From the NCBI GenBank assembly GCA_943737045.1, contig CALSFV010000013.1, forward strand, positions 720,501-784,500: DNA of 64,000 bases, in the 5' to 3' direction. The position numbers were made by a program, and so were the translations under genes. The stretch is from Parapristionchus giblindavisi. Lineage: Eukaryota > Nematoda > Chromadorea > Rhabditida > Diplogasteridae. The first letter of the stretch is position 1. Every line of letters begins with the position of its first letter. Shown piece after piece: positions 43,250 to 64,000 of the stretch. The notes under the pieces are model-generated. The model did not search any database and was not told where the DNA came from. It saw nothing but the letters and a program-made list of their open reading frames with translations.

Positions 43250-45187
43250 TGATATCTTTATCCCTTCAAAGTCACGAATTGATCACTGCTCTTATTGACA
43301 AGAAAATAACGGGTACAAGGTGTTCAAAATGGCCAAAAGAAACGAAAAAGAGGCGAGATAATAAATATGAAACGTATATAGTTTTTGTTCGGCTTTTTCT
43401 CTTTTTCTTATATTTTAAACATAATATAAAGATCGGAGATAAAGCGAAATGGGAATCAAACTGTCAAGGAATACCGTGAAAAATTAGCAAGTGGGTTTTT
43501 TTAATTAAAGATTTTATTTTATTTTTAATTTAAAGAATTTTCTATTTTCAGTTCTTAAGTCTGAACGAGTGATGGATGTTGTTGGTGTCAACGGGGCAAA
43601 GGAGTGAGAAAAGAAATAAAATAAGAATAGGATGGAAGACCAAAGTGGAGTAGGCGAAGCTTGATAGATGAGAAGGGGTTCGAATTGGGAGGAGGGGAGA
43701 GGGAGGGTTGAAAGGGAGAGGGAGGAAGAGATGTGGATGGCGATGGATATACTAGAAATGACGAGCATGGACTGAGGGAGTCTCCGAGAGACTGCAGAGA
43801 AGTTATATTTATCTTCACTCTGATTTTGTAAAAGAGTCTTATGATTTTTTTTTTATGATCTCGCAAAAAGTTTGAAATATCTTCGCAGGGCGCCATACAA
43901 ATCGGAGACCAATAAATTCGCGTTGTCGAAGCAAGAGAATCTCGATTTTCAAAGGCGAGATGGGTGCAAAAACACTCAGATCAACCTTTTCACTTAAGCG
44001 CACCACAGACGAAACCGAGCAATAAATTTATGAATTCAGGCCTCTTGAAATTTCATTTTCAACGAGATTTTCGCTATGCAACCACTGATGGGTTATATCG
44101 CACTTAAGATGCCACTTTGAGGGGGGAGGTTGAGGTGAGAGATTAAGTGGGACGATATCGGAGACAGCCTAAGGCGTAATCAATCATGTCTAGAATGAAA
44201 CTTGTGCATTAGAGAGAGTGTGAAAAAGTGAATGATGACGATGAGGAGGGAAACAGAAGAAGAAGAAGAAAGTATAATGAAAAGACTAGGGCTATCAATC
44301 TGCGACTTGGATACTTGGCTGCAGTGACTTCCATGCATTGCGGTCTAGGGATAGTTGTGACCTGTATCCGCAGGGGATTTATGTTTTAGGGTTTGCGACA
44401 ACACCGTAATATTGTACAAAATCTTACGGATCTAAAGTTTAGATCTCCCAAAATGCACAATTGCATAAAAAATACGCGACATCAAGAAAGCGATAAGGCA
44501 TAAGTGAGTAAAAAACGAAATAAAACACTGCAACATCATATCATCACTCGAAGCAGCAGAAACTTATGTAACACACAACCTATGGGTTAATTTGATGTTT
44601 TAACGCGAGGAAATTTGAAAGTAAAGATCAAAGATTAAAAACTAAAGATCAATAATTTCAAAAACCCTGATGAAATCATCCGACTAACTTTGAGGGGAGG
44701 AGGATCTACTCAGAACTCGAAGAGGTCCAGAGAGAAGATGGGAGAATGATTGGAAGGAAGGCGTGGGGATACCTCGAAACAGATGTACCACAGTGAAATC
44801 TCAATGAAACCACGTTTGTTTGATCGTCTGACTCTCTCAATTTCGCACACTCTCTCACTCTACTTTCGTGCCTGACTCTCTCGTATCTGCACACTCTCTC
44901 GCTCTGATTACATGTCGGACCCTCTCAAGTACGTGTGCTCTCTGAACGGACTTTGCAAGGCTCAGTTTCTTCAGAATCTGATTGGTTCTAGTTAGTATTT
45001 CGCGTCTGGGTCTCTCGATTTTGTGTGATCTCTTGTTGATCTTTCGAGTCTGTGTCTCCGTTGTTCTAAACTGAATGATCAATAATAGGAAGGTCGGGTT
45101 GATATATAATAGAGGGGGCGAAGATGATAGAAAATGTGACTCATGCGTTATATGACTGACCAGGAGTGCCGAAAGATACATACTTAA

Positions 45188-45297
45188 AGGCACACACCGA
45201 TTTAATTTAACTCTCCGCCTTGGTAACGCTCTCTCGTAGACAAAGAAGTGAGAGAACACTAACAGAGCGGAGAGTGTCAAATTAGCTCGAGTGTGCC
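45188..45297. mobile_element. family A palindromic TTAA MITE (110 bp)
   Basis: Clean copy flanked by TTAA at 45184-45187 and 45298-45301; ends AGGCACAC..GTGTGCCT. It defines the family boundaries. Confidence 0.88.
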
Positions 45298-46096
45298 TTA
45301 AAAAAACGAAACACATGAATAGTCCATTGATTGCATCATATTAAATCTACATTGTTACAATCAAAATGTTTTTGTGATAAGTTTTCAATGAATTTACTTG
45401 TTCTGATGGAATGTGTCAGTCTCGATAGTATCTCTCTCGCCAAAAATTAGAACGCAGTATAAACATACTCCATTATAGCCAATTAAAATACAAGCTCAAA
45501 ATCGCGACAAAAATTAATTTAGGCATAATTTCCAAATAAACGTCGTTGCAAAGACCCCGAAAGAACTGCCAACTGCACTAATTTGATGATTAGAAGACGC
45601 TGAACAAAAAGAATGACTGCGAAGGAAGAAAGCAAAGAACGCCCACGGGAAGTCATCATCAATTTTGGTCTATTACTACTGCTATATTCGGAATTGCTCG
45701 GTAAAAGGTAAACATAAATCCTGTTATTCAAGAAACACAAAGTCCTGCAGGATATCACTGCTAGGACAGTGATAATTCAAGCCCAAGCAAGTTCAGTCCG
45801 GATCGCTTGAGTCAGATGACCGTAGCATATTCGGTTCAATATGTAACATGACACAATGATAAATATGATATTAACAATGTATCCGATACAAATCCGATGC
45901 AAAACTAGAATGATCAACAAATTCAAAAGCTGGATCAATATCACGAGAGGACTTGGCAAGATCAAAAGAGACTTCGGGAGTACTGGTGAAAACATCAAAA
46001 GGACGAAGAAGAGGAGGAGGAGGAGGCATGAAGGCATGGCCCTATGCCGCTCCTCGTTTATGCGATCGGAGGACAAATTACGAGTAGAGAGGGAGG

Positions 46097-46097
46097 A

Positions 46098-46146
<49 letters not shown>

Positions 46147-46201
46147 GGAAACGAGAGGGAGAGAGAGATGGAGAGAAGGAGAGAGAGAAAAGGAGAGGGA
46201 G
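46097..46201. repeat. (GA)n microsatellite
   Basis: Nearly perfect GA dinucleotides at 46097-46140 continuing as impure GAGAG(G/A) repeats. The long open frames across it on both strands are products of the repeat. Confidence 0.9.
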
Positions 46202-46317
46202 ATATAGGGAGTGTAAGGATACATTTTTTTCTTTTTTTTACTTTGAAACATAACAACCACTCCGGCAACAAGTCAAATCCAAGCCTAATGTTAGGTAAGA
46301 TACGCTCTCTATGTTAA

Positions 46318-46432
46318 AGGGAGCGTAACCTCACTCAATGGTCTCTTCGACGCGCAATGCTCTCTCGCTGTTAGAGATCAGAAAAATAGTATGCGCAATG
46401 AAGAGACCATTGAGTGAGGTAACGCTCCCCTT
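46318..46432. mobile_element. family B palindromic TTAA MITE
   Basis: Starts after TTAA (46314-46317): arms AGGGAGCGTAACCTCACTC and complement, centre with CTCTCTCGCTGTTAGAGATC. The right target site has drifted to TTGA. Confidence 0.85.
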
Positions 46433-48047
46433 GAGGTTTCAACGCAATCATCAGGAGTAGGATCTGATGTGCATGGTTGGCCCATGACTTCTTGATTGCC
46501 ACAGAAAAGAAGGTGCAATGATTCGCATGATGAAATCCTTCGATCTTGTTTTGGTACTCAAATTGTCCAATCGATAACACTTTAAATCATGATCATTCTT
46601 CTATAATGGAAATATTTAATGGCAAGAACTAGTGTTAGGTAGTCTCAGAAGATGTCGTCACCAATGGGTCATGTGTATCCCCCAATCTCAGTATCCACTT
46701 CTACTTCTATTTATGTCTTTCTTTTTCTTCATCCTCCTCTTCCTCCCTGAAACCTAGTGAAAGAAGATATTTTGGCTGCGCGCAAACATGCCGGCGACTT
46801 TTTTGAAATTTATTCGAGATTTTCACGACTCCCTAGGCTCTGATTCGGGGGACAAGGAAGAAATATGCATGGCATAACGAAAGAATGAAGTAATCGTAGT
46901 CCTCTGCTGCATGTGACTGGGCTTTGGGTTGGATCACGAGAGGAGACCCCAGGAGAGTTTACTAATGAAGTCTAAGTTGCACAAGATTGCCTATTTAGGA
47001 CAGTTTTATTTAGGGCAGGAAGACGCACTCACGCAGATTGCACATTTAGAGGAAATCCCTGCATAGGGCAGACATGGAGTTGTTTCCTTGCACTTTAAAA
47101 GATGGATTTTCAGACAAGACAACTTCAAATGACAAATAATTTGTCTAGTTTACGATTGAGCAGACGTGTGCAGCTCTCACAGAGTTTTCACAAAGGAGGT
47201 GGGGGGGTAAAGAGCTCTGTGACGAGCGGTTACTTTGGATTTTTGATGATGAAGTTTTTGGAGGGTTGGTTTACGGTTAGCAATCATTTATAGAGTACAG
47301 CCGAACGGCTGGAAAACCCACGAGTCGGCTTCATGTTTCAGTCAATGGTGTGCTCAAAACAGGGGAACTGTCCTCGTTGTACACACTCTCTCGCCTGTTT
47401 TTATCTTTTATTTTCGTGAATTCTGAATACCACATAACTGACAGGATGCGAATATGTTTGGTCACTTGACTATGAGAGAAATGAACGGAACCAGTGAGAG
47501 GAGAACAAAGCACACGGGAATATATCAAAGATTGAAGAGAAAAGGATGTGAGGTTGGAGATGGAGAAAGGTGCATTTTGAGGAAGTAAGATAGAGTTGAG
47601 GAACGAGAACAAGAGATAGATAGGGAGAGAGGGGTGAGAGCGCGAGAGGGGGGAAAGAGATGAGAGAGAGAAGGATAATTGGAAAGAAATTGAGGTTGGT
47701 AAGGGATTGAAGAATAATGATATATTTAATACCGTGTTATTTTTCTAGAGGCATAAAAATAAGTTGTGTTCCGATTGAAACTCAAATAGCATACTAGAAA
47801 GAGTGCTATCGGAGGAAAGGAACGTCAGACTTTCTAACAATAAGGGCAGATAATAGAAAGACAGAAAGAACATTAATTGAGCGAACGGATGTCATCTTGA
47901 ATCCTCGTCTCCTATGAAGCAGAAAAGGGAAGAGAAACATCTCATTGGTGGAGATTCTGAGAATTACAACTCAAACACGTCGTTTTTTTCCTGTTCAGCT
48001 GTTTTTTTTGGGTTTTCGGGTATTTTTTCTTTCCGATTCATTGTTAA

Positions 48048-48160
48048 AGGGAGCGCAACCTCTCTCAATGGTTTCTTCGACGCACAATGCTCTCTCGTTG
48101 TTAGAGAACAGAAAAATAGTGTGCTCAATGAAGAGACCATTGAGAGAGGTAACGCTCCCT
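48048..48160. mobile_element. family B palindromic TTAA MITE (113 bp)
   Basis: Best-defined family B copy: TTAA at 48044-48047 and 48161-48164, ends AGGGAGCG..CGCTCCCT, arms pairing CTCTCTCAATGG with CCATTGAGAGAG. Confidence 0.9.
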
Positions 48161-48662
48161 TTAATTTATCCGTTCGTGTTCAAAAGAGTGTGCCGAAAAG
48201 TTACCGGGGACTCAAGGTGCGCAGAGAAATGGAGATAGAGTGCAAGAGTGAGGATCGGGGAGAAGGGATAGGATGAAGCTGCAAGAGAAAGTGATGAATT
48301 GTATATTAAATTATGGATGTATCGCCCTCGCATTTTCGATATCATCATGGTTATTAATAATTCATGAGAGGAGTTCATCGGGGTAAATCAAAGAAGTAAG
48401 TGAATACTGCTGATGGATAGTAAACAAATTATAGAATGATTGAAAATTTTCAAAAAAAAATTAATAAAAGTTCATATGTTCTGGGACCAAAAAGAGTTTT
48501 TTTTTAAATAAGTGGATTTTCAACAGATAAGATGCGGCGGCTGGAAAGTCCCTTGAAACCTCTATAGCTTATTATAAAACTGAAAAGATGATCAAGTGTT
48601 TCCCACCATACAAATAACTCGCAATGATGATACTCAAATACGTTAAGCGTTCCAATTTTTTT

Positions 48663-48750
48663 GTTCGTTCCAAATGAAAAAAAATACTAAAATCGAACAA
48701 TGTAGAGAAAATCAGCATGGCCCGGAGCACGGATGAACCCTCCAATACCC
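48663..48750 (+). pseudogene. U6 snRNA pseudogene
   Basis: Recognisable U6 core: ATACTAAAATCGAACAATG, then AGAGAAAATCAGCATGGCCC and GCACGGATGA, in the order and spacing of nematode U6. The invariant ACAGAGA box is changed (GTAGAGA) and the 5' stem-loop and 3' end are altered. The region after TACCC has no long T run. It is therefore most likely a decayed or retrocopied U6, not a functional gene. Confidence 0.75.
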
Positions 48751-49097
48751 TTCTATACTAATTAAATAATGAACTTTGGTAGATGAAGCATAGATTTCGA
48801 TCAACATAGAAGTGGCAAAATTTAACAATAAAGTGTTTCTGACCCTACATAGAAAGGACTCCTCCTCTACCCTCAAAAAAGGCTGTTCTTCCTCATCCTC
48901 ATCATCTGAGAGCTCATGAGATGGCGTACATGCATAAGAGGCAACTCGTCTCTCTTCATCGAGTTAGTGGATTCACTGAACGACTCCCCCGAGGACATAT
49001 CAGATAGGGACTCTGTTTCTCTCCGTTCTCTTCATATCATGCAGTATCTTTCTACTTCTCTGTTTCTTTATTTCTCTGGACGCTCATATCGTGCTCT

Positions 49098-49330
49098 CTC
49101 TCCATTTCTCTACTCTCTCTATTTCTCTATACTCTTTGCATATTATGCATTCTCTCTCTCTCTTTCTTTCTCTCTGTTTCTATATTTCTTTCTCTGCACT
49201 TTCTCTATCCTCTCTCCATCTCTCTATCTCTTTCTCTCCACCATCTCATATTATTCATTAGGGCCTATGTTCTCTCGCACTCTGTTGTTCTCAGCTTTCT
49301 CTTAATATGCAGTGCTTTCTCAACCACTCT
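49098..49330. repeat. CT-rich low-complexity tract
   Basis: Imperfect TCTC repeats, with CTCTCTATTTCTCT-type units. The frames over it read as Ser/Leu/Phe-rich peptides with no family signal. Confidence 0.75.
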
Positions 49331-49927
49331 CTTTCTCTGTACTCTCTCCATATCCTTCACTCTCTATATTTGTCTATATCTCTGGATTCTCTTGTCAAAT
49401 CATATCGAAACTCTTATCATATCCTGAACTCATCTCTCCAATTCTCTTTGTTCTCTCAATTATTTCTTGTATTATAATAATATCTTTATGTGGGTTTCAG
49501 GTAAGCATAATAATGAGATACATAGAGAAATAAATTATATTTTTTTATATTTCCCGTTCTCTACACTCTCGTGACAGACTGATAGAGGATGGAATGAAAC
49601 TGCTCAAGTTTCGACAAAACGATGGTCAAACGAGAAAAGTTGGTACGAGTATTCGCGTCAAAGCCTGCGATATGAATATTTACTTATTTATTTATCTTAC
49701 ATTGAAAAAATGTAACAGCAAGCGAGAGAAAAAACGAAATGCAAGAACACGAATATGAGAAAAGGCATAGTATAGAATGAGAGCAATTAGAAACTGCAGA
49801 CATGAAGATGAGGAAGTCTGAGATCGGAGGCTGACTTGACACGAATATCGTCGGACATCACATAGAGCATTATAGGGTCATTATAATTGTTACAGCCGGA
49901 CATCGTGTGCCTTGAACAACGGGATTT

Positions 49928-50069
49928 GACACTACTTCAGAATAGGGTAACAGTCCAAAATAATAGTATAATTGCCTAATATAAACGTCCTTTCCCTTGT
50001 GTTTATTTCATTTTTCATGTCCTTTTGGACTTGCCCGGCGTTCTGGTACCCTATTCTGAAGTAGTGCCC
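49928..50069. mobile_element. short TIR element (about 142 bp)
   Basis: Terminal inverted repeats GACACTACTTCAGAATAGGG and GTAGTGCC on the other side (49928-49950 against 50047-50069). Non-coding. The preceding GTGTGCCTTGAACAACGGG also occurs near 51050. Confidence 0.75.
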
Positions 50070-50430
50070 GGGATTTATCTGTACCCTTTTTGCCTTTGCC
50101 GATGATGATTTCAAATTTGCCAACAACAAAGATGAAGAGGCAGAACAAAAACTGATTTTGCTGTGAGGTCTCTGAAACATATAACTGGTTTTTTTTGAAA
50201 AGCTCGAGTCACGACTCAAAAAAGTAAAGATGACTGCACGCAACCCACACCATGAAATATGTCACTCATTTTCACTGGACATTGCCAGAATCCCCAGTGA
50301 CTTCAATTGCAGAGTATTATATTTACAGCAAAAAATTACTATTCTTATTTTGCAACATTCAGAATAGAACTACGCCGCACTTGCAATTAGGAGAACGGCA
50401 AAAGAAAAGGTACAGTTTTTCGAGACCTGT

Positions 50431-51036
50431 GGGTGATCACTGCTAGGCCAGTGATAATTCAAGGTCAATTCATTCCGGAGGGCCTAATCTCTTATTCGAA
50501 CCTACTTTTCCGCGTGAAACAGTCCATCTCAATTCAGCTTTCGAACGACTTTTTGAGCAGGAACGAAGAGATGCGAGACATCGCGAATTCGAGACTGAAA
50601 TTATATTACGTTTGCCCCTCGAGATGCACGATCTATGTCTCAAAACATTTATTCGTTTCATTCATCACTTCTTTCACTGTGACGTGCGGTCGTCGCTGAA
50701 ACAAATGGGTACGATTTTCACTTTTTTTCCATTATCAGTATCACCGTATAGCTCTTAGCAAATATTGCTCCCGTTCCACACTCTCCATGGACAGTGTCAC
50801 CAAATGCTGAGATAAATTTTCCTATCGTGTTCCTTGAAACACCCATGACCAGACAATTTGGACCCTCCGCTCTAGTCACATATTGTCTGCGAGAGAGTAA
50901 TACCAGAGCGGAGTTTCACATTATGTGCTACTTTTGTTGTAAGATAAGACTAGATCATGCGGTAAAGTAGGTCCGAAGAAGAGATTAGGCCCTCATTGTC
51001 AGGACTGAATTATCACTGGCCTAGCAGTGATCACCC
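50431..51036. mobile_element. 606-bp TIR element
   Basis: Inverted ends of about 32 bp: GGGTGATCACTGCTAGGCC at the left and its complement at the right, each followed inward by AGTGATAATTCA. A solo or partial end of the same family sits at about 45750-45785. A family A MITE half (about 50855-50940) is inside. No transposase frame. Confidence 0.82.
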
Positions 51037-51825
51037 GCAAGACTTCGTGTGCCTTGAATAACGGGTTATACCTTTACCTTTTTTACCTTCTTGTTAGGCC
51101 CATTTGTTTTCTTTCAGTCCTCTTTCGTGTCTGCACAGCTTCGATCTTCCTTCTTCTCCTGGCAGTGATGATCTTTCATCATGTCATAGCGGCCGGTGTC
51201 CATCTCCCCGAACCGTCCAGGGCGGTAAGCGGACCAATAAAATCAATAAATCAATAAAATCAATATTTTCCTGAAAAGGGGCGGGGCTTACTATCCTCGA
51301 CAATATTCTGTTCAAGTTCTAACAATAACAATCTAACAATCGAATATTGATTCGAATGGTATATATCACTAGTCATATCTCTACGAGAATGTGCTAAGGT
51401 TCCCTTGTAAGACACATTTATGATACAAGCACTGTGAATCAGAGAACACAGCTCCTTTCATCTCTCCAAACATTTCAGAAGGTCTTCATCAAAGCGACCA
51501 CGTCTTGTATACGCCATAGAAAGTAGGGATAATTGATCTTTCATCTTTGATCTTTCGAGAAACAAGCTCATTAGACCATATTTTCAGTCCTCTAATCACA
51601 GCTAAAACTGACGCCACGCTCACTTACGTGCATCTCGGTGCGAGCTATGCCACATATGCCGTAGCTCTCATGGGTTTGATCTTTGATCTCTGCTCTTTGA
51701 TCTTTGATCTTTCAGCCTGCTTGATCAACTTTCTCGTGTATCCAGCCATCGTATTCTCCTTTGCGAACATTCTTTTCTCAATATTTGTCCACACAGCAGA
51801 GATCATCTCCGGATACGGGAAGTTG

Positions 51826-51950
51826 GTCTTGGCTAAACCTAACTTAACCCTAACCTAACTTAGCCTTAACCTAACTTAACCTTAACCTAACTTAGCCTTA
51901 AATTAACTTAACCCTATCCTAACTTAGCCTTAACTTAATACTTAATCTTT
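51826..51950. repeat. telomere-like CTTAACCTAA array
   Basis: About ten imperfect units of the type CCTAACTTAACC / CCTAACTTAGCC in direct orientation. Some units contain GCCTTAA or CCTAA, similar to but not the same as the nematode telomere repeat complement GCCTAA. Confidence 0.75.
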
Positions 51951-52972
51951 CGTTCAACCTTATGACCTTAATTTGGACTTACGACCATGATAAGTGTTAA
52001 CTTCAGTTGTATCCACGTCCTCTATATGATCATCTTCGTCGACGTTCTTAATGTTATCGGATTATATTTCCTGTTTGCCATTCATTTCAAGGTTCATTTA
52101 ATGCTCTTTTAAAATATTGTGGAAATAAATGAAAAATCACTGAAATCCCCTGGTCTTACGCGCACCTTTCGCTTTCTCAACAAAAAAATTATGCAAAATG
52201 GCCCATAATATCGAGCAAAAGAAATAATATCTTTTGAAGCTACGGGATGCGGATATTGTCAGTTGGCGTCTACTTTTACCATGGAAGAGCAAGGCAAAGG
52301 AGGTAAGTTCTCAGTAAGTTAGTAAGTTAGCATAATCAATATTTTTTAAATGAAGGTGGTTTGAGCCGAAATAACAAAATGTTTGGAATTTCATAGTATT
52401 GAGCGTATAAAAATCACTTGTCTTATTTGTAGAAGAGGCTATTTCTTGTTTTGTATGGTTCAGAAACTATGCCGATCTCTTTTATATATCACATAGCGCG
52501 CGGCGAAGGTCAACCGGGTTAGGGAGAGGCAGCGGAGACAATCGAGAGGCGAGGCAAGATCTAGCCTAGCTCGCCCGGACGATCTAGCTGGCTCAGACTT
52601 CCGTTCTTTAGAACATAGTGTCATTTTCTTATGCAAGCACATTTTATACGCACAATAAGATTAATTGTTTTATACAGGAGTACAGCGCTGTTACGACTAA
52701 GGTGAAAACACAACGGGAGAATAAGCCGTAATACCTATTATAGCGACCGTCGTTCATCAACTGTCTGTCCCTTTCTGTCGCCCTAACTGAACCTCGTTGT
52801 TCAATCGATAAATCTCTGAAATATATTATAATTGTCTTTTTGCAATTAAATTAATAATATTAATAGATGTACAAGAATAGGTATGTATGAACTTTAAATG
52901 TAGATTTTTTTAAAATAAATAAGTTAGCTAATAATGTGTCATATTGTGATTCGGACGCTACGTCAAAGAAGA

Positions 52973-53042
52973 AAGTGCAGGGCTCGAACTCGCTTGTTTC
53001 GAGTTGTGCGCGCCGCCTCGTACCACTACACTACACTGCAAA
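52973..53042 (-). other. tRNA-like segment
   Basis: On the minus strand an A-box-like TGTAGTGTAGTGG and a B-box-like GAGTTCGAGCCC sit about 40 bases apart. Acceptor pairing is poor, so it is tRNA-derived but not a functional tRNA. Confidence 0.4.
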
Positions 53043-53233
53043 GGGTGAAGTGATAAGGCGATTATAGCCATTCCGTGATAACGGGACGTCTATAGAAATG
53101 TGTGTGCTTAGTGATTGTCATCTGAGCCGTAGTATTGATTCATTCATGATAATGCTCTCACTAACACCCTCGCATTGATCGAATCGACGTCAAATCAATC
53201 AATAATCACTCAATAATCAATCGATAATCGTCC

Positions 53234-63257
<10,024 letters not shown>

Positions 63258-64000
63258 GTTCATTTCGATTCAATTTATCATGTCAAGTGATATGATTGTA
63301 AAGCTTATGTTACCTTGCAAGATCAAAGCTCATATTAGGTTGCTAAGAAAGTTTCGATCATTTTTATCTTGGCAATGAAGTAAGTAATAACAACTATGAA
63401 TGGCCCTACATATCCCACTAATCGTTAGCGTATCGGGGGCCCTCGACGGCTCCCGAAAAAAAAAGAAAGAAAAGTGTGACATGTAAAATGCATCCGTCTC
63501 TTCAAGTATCTCGCAATGCATGATTACATCACCTCCATGATTGCATCACCGGCGTCAATTCCATCGCGTTTGGGCATGCAAATCGAACCTTGGAAGGTCG
63601 TGTCGCAATTCACAGATACCGCATCACAATTCCTTGAGGTGGGTGTAGGAGTGCATCACTGACCAGTGTTGAACTGATTGAGCCAGTGCCTGCTCTTAGG
63701 AAGGACAAGAAGGGACACACTGCCAAAAAACGGCCATAAATGTCCGAAAATTGCGATCTACTGGGAATGAATCGATCGAGATTCAAGATTTTCACAATAT
63801 TTCTCAATGCAGTGTCGATAGTAGCATGGGCAAGGAATGCGAACAACTCATCATGTAGTTATAGGGCCTGATAACACTCTTTTATTATGCAGTTGCGTTA
63901 CTTTCGTGCGCGGAGATGTAGCGAGACAAATCGATTGATCGTTACTTTCGTAACAACCTAATAGATCAAACTGAAAAATAGTAAAGCTGAAGATAGATCA
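63258..64000. other. phospholipase C intron, no confirmed exon
   Basis: An in-phase stretch 63339-63379 between an AG and GTAAGT would encode VAKKVSIIFILAMK, but it does not match the X-Y linker or the Y domain, so I do not count it. The remainder shows no exon with phospholipase similarity. Confidence 0.5.

Larger units (their letters stand above)
43099..53233. other. intergenic, MITE and low-complexity rich
   Basis: Between the divergent starts of the channel gene and the phospholipase C gene. It contains family A and B MITEs, GA and CT tracts, a U6 pseudogene, two TIR elements, a telomere-like array and AAAGATC repeats. Both promoters should lie here, but I could not identify specific promoter motifs. 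A possible acidic exon on the minus strand near 48.85-48.98 kb is too weak to call. Confidence 0.6.

Noticed and set aside
45777..46317. Open frames of 150-160 codons on both strands
   Set aside because: They run through the GA repeat; composition is only Ser/Leu or Arg/Glu and no splice partners or family signatures appear.
48850..48985. Acidic, Ser-rich minus-strand stretch that could be an exon
   Set aside because: Two frames look equally protein-like, and neither has a convincing acceptor-donor pair or a partner exon.
51826..51950. True telomere or chromosome end
   Set aside because: The units are degenerate and flanked by unique sequence on both sides; coding sequence continues beyond.
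52281..52301. ATGGAAGAGCAAGGCAAAGG followed by GGTAAGT as a first exon of the phospholipase gene
   Set aside because: No acceptor lies directly before the 53234 exon, which starts at its own ATG after an AG-free stretch; phase could not be tested.
63339..63379. Next phospholipase exon
   Set aside because: Splice sites and phase fit, but the hydrophobic peptide does not resemble the linker or Y domain.

Overview
The window is nuclear DNA from a nematode. Reasons: many short introns with perfect GT..AG phase bookkeeping, a nematode-style Cys-loop receptor gene, Pol III tRNA genes including two inside introns, and a dense load of short inverted-repeat elements and BEL/Pao and CR1-like retroelements. 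The AAAGATC microsatellites and gene style would fit a diplogastrid such as Pristionchus, but the sequence alone does not prove the genus.

Four protein-coding genes could be assembled exon by exon from splice signals. Each model's exon lengths sum to a whole number of codons and keep one open frame. On the minus strand: (1) 26886-6317, 11 exons, a 344-residue secreted protein made of two tandem copies of a cysteine-containing module, whose five-exon cassettes have identical intron phases; (2) 30600-27940, 3 exons, a small secreted Cys-rich/Thr-rich protein; (3) 43098-34120, 17 exons, a complete 515-residue Cys-loop ligand-gated ion channel subunit. On the plus strand: (4) 53234 to beyond the right edge, at least 20 exons, the N-terminal half (568 residues) of a phosphoinositide-specific phospholipase C of the beta class, with PH-like, EF-hand and X regions and the X-Y linker.

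Layout. 1-6.3 kb: decayed tRNA-Leu, a cluster of eight GC palindromes, a frameshifted CR1-like LINE, then tRNA-Ile, decayed tRNA-Asn and tRNA-Leu. This block is a segmental duplicate of 31.1-34.9 kb, next to and overlapping the 3' end of the receptor gene. 6.3-26.9 kb: the two-module gene, whose 15.5-kb third intron is filled with nested foldback elements and a very young BEL/Pao element (849-bp LTRs that read identically, CTCTG target duplication) that carries gag-protease but no pol. 26.9-31 kb: the small secreted gene with a 1.77-kb TTAA foldback element in its intron. 31-34.9 kb: second copy of the tRNA block, with a sister 1.78-kb foldback element splitting tRNA-Leu. 34.1-43.1 kb: the receptor gene, with tRNA-Ile and tRNA-Asn genes in two introns. 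43.1-53.2 kb: intergenic, low-complexity and MITE-rich, with a U6 snRNA pseudogene. 53.2-64 kb: the phospholipase C gene, whose introns hold a 350-bp TAA array, palindromes, a head-to-tail chain of four TTAA elements and a 14-mer array.

The most notable system is a set of palindromic elements that share TTAA target duplications: a 1.78-kb family, a roughly 110-bp family with CTCTCTCG core (family A) and a roughly 113-bp family (family B). They recur across the window, interrupt a tRNA gene, and abut each other sharing single TTAA sites. The receptor (membrane) and phospholipase C (G-protein signalling) genes are both neuronal-signalling types, but nothing in the sequence links their regulation.
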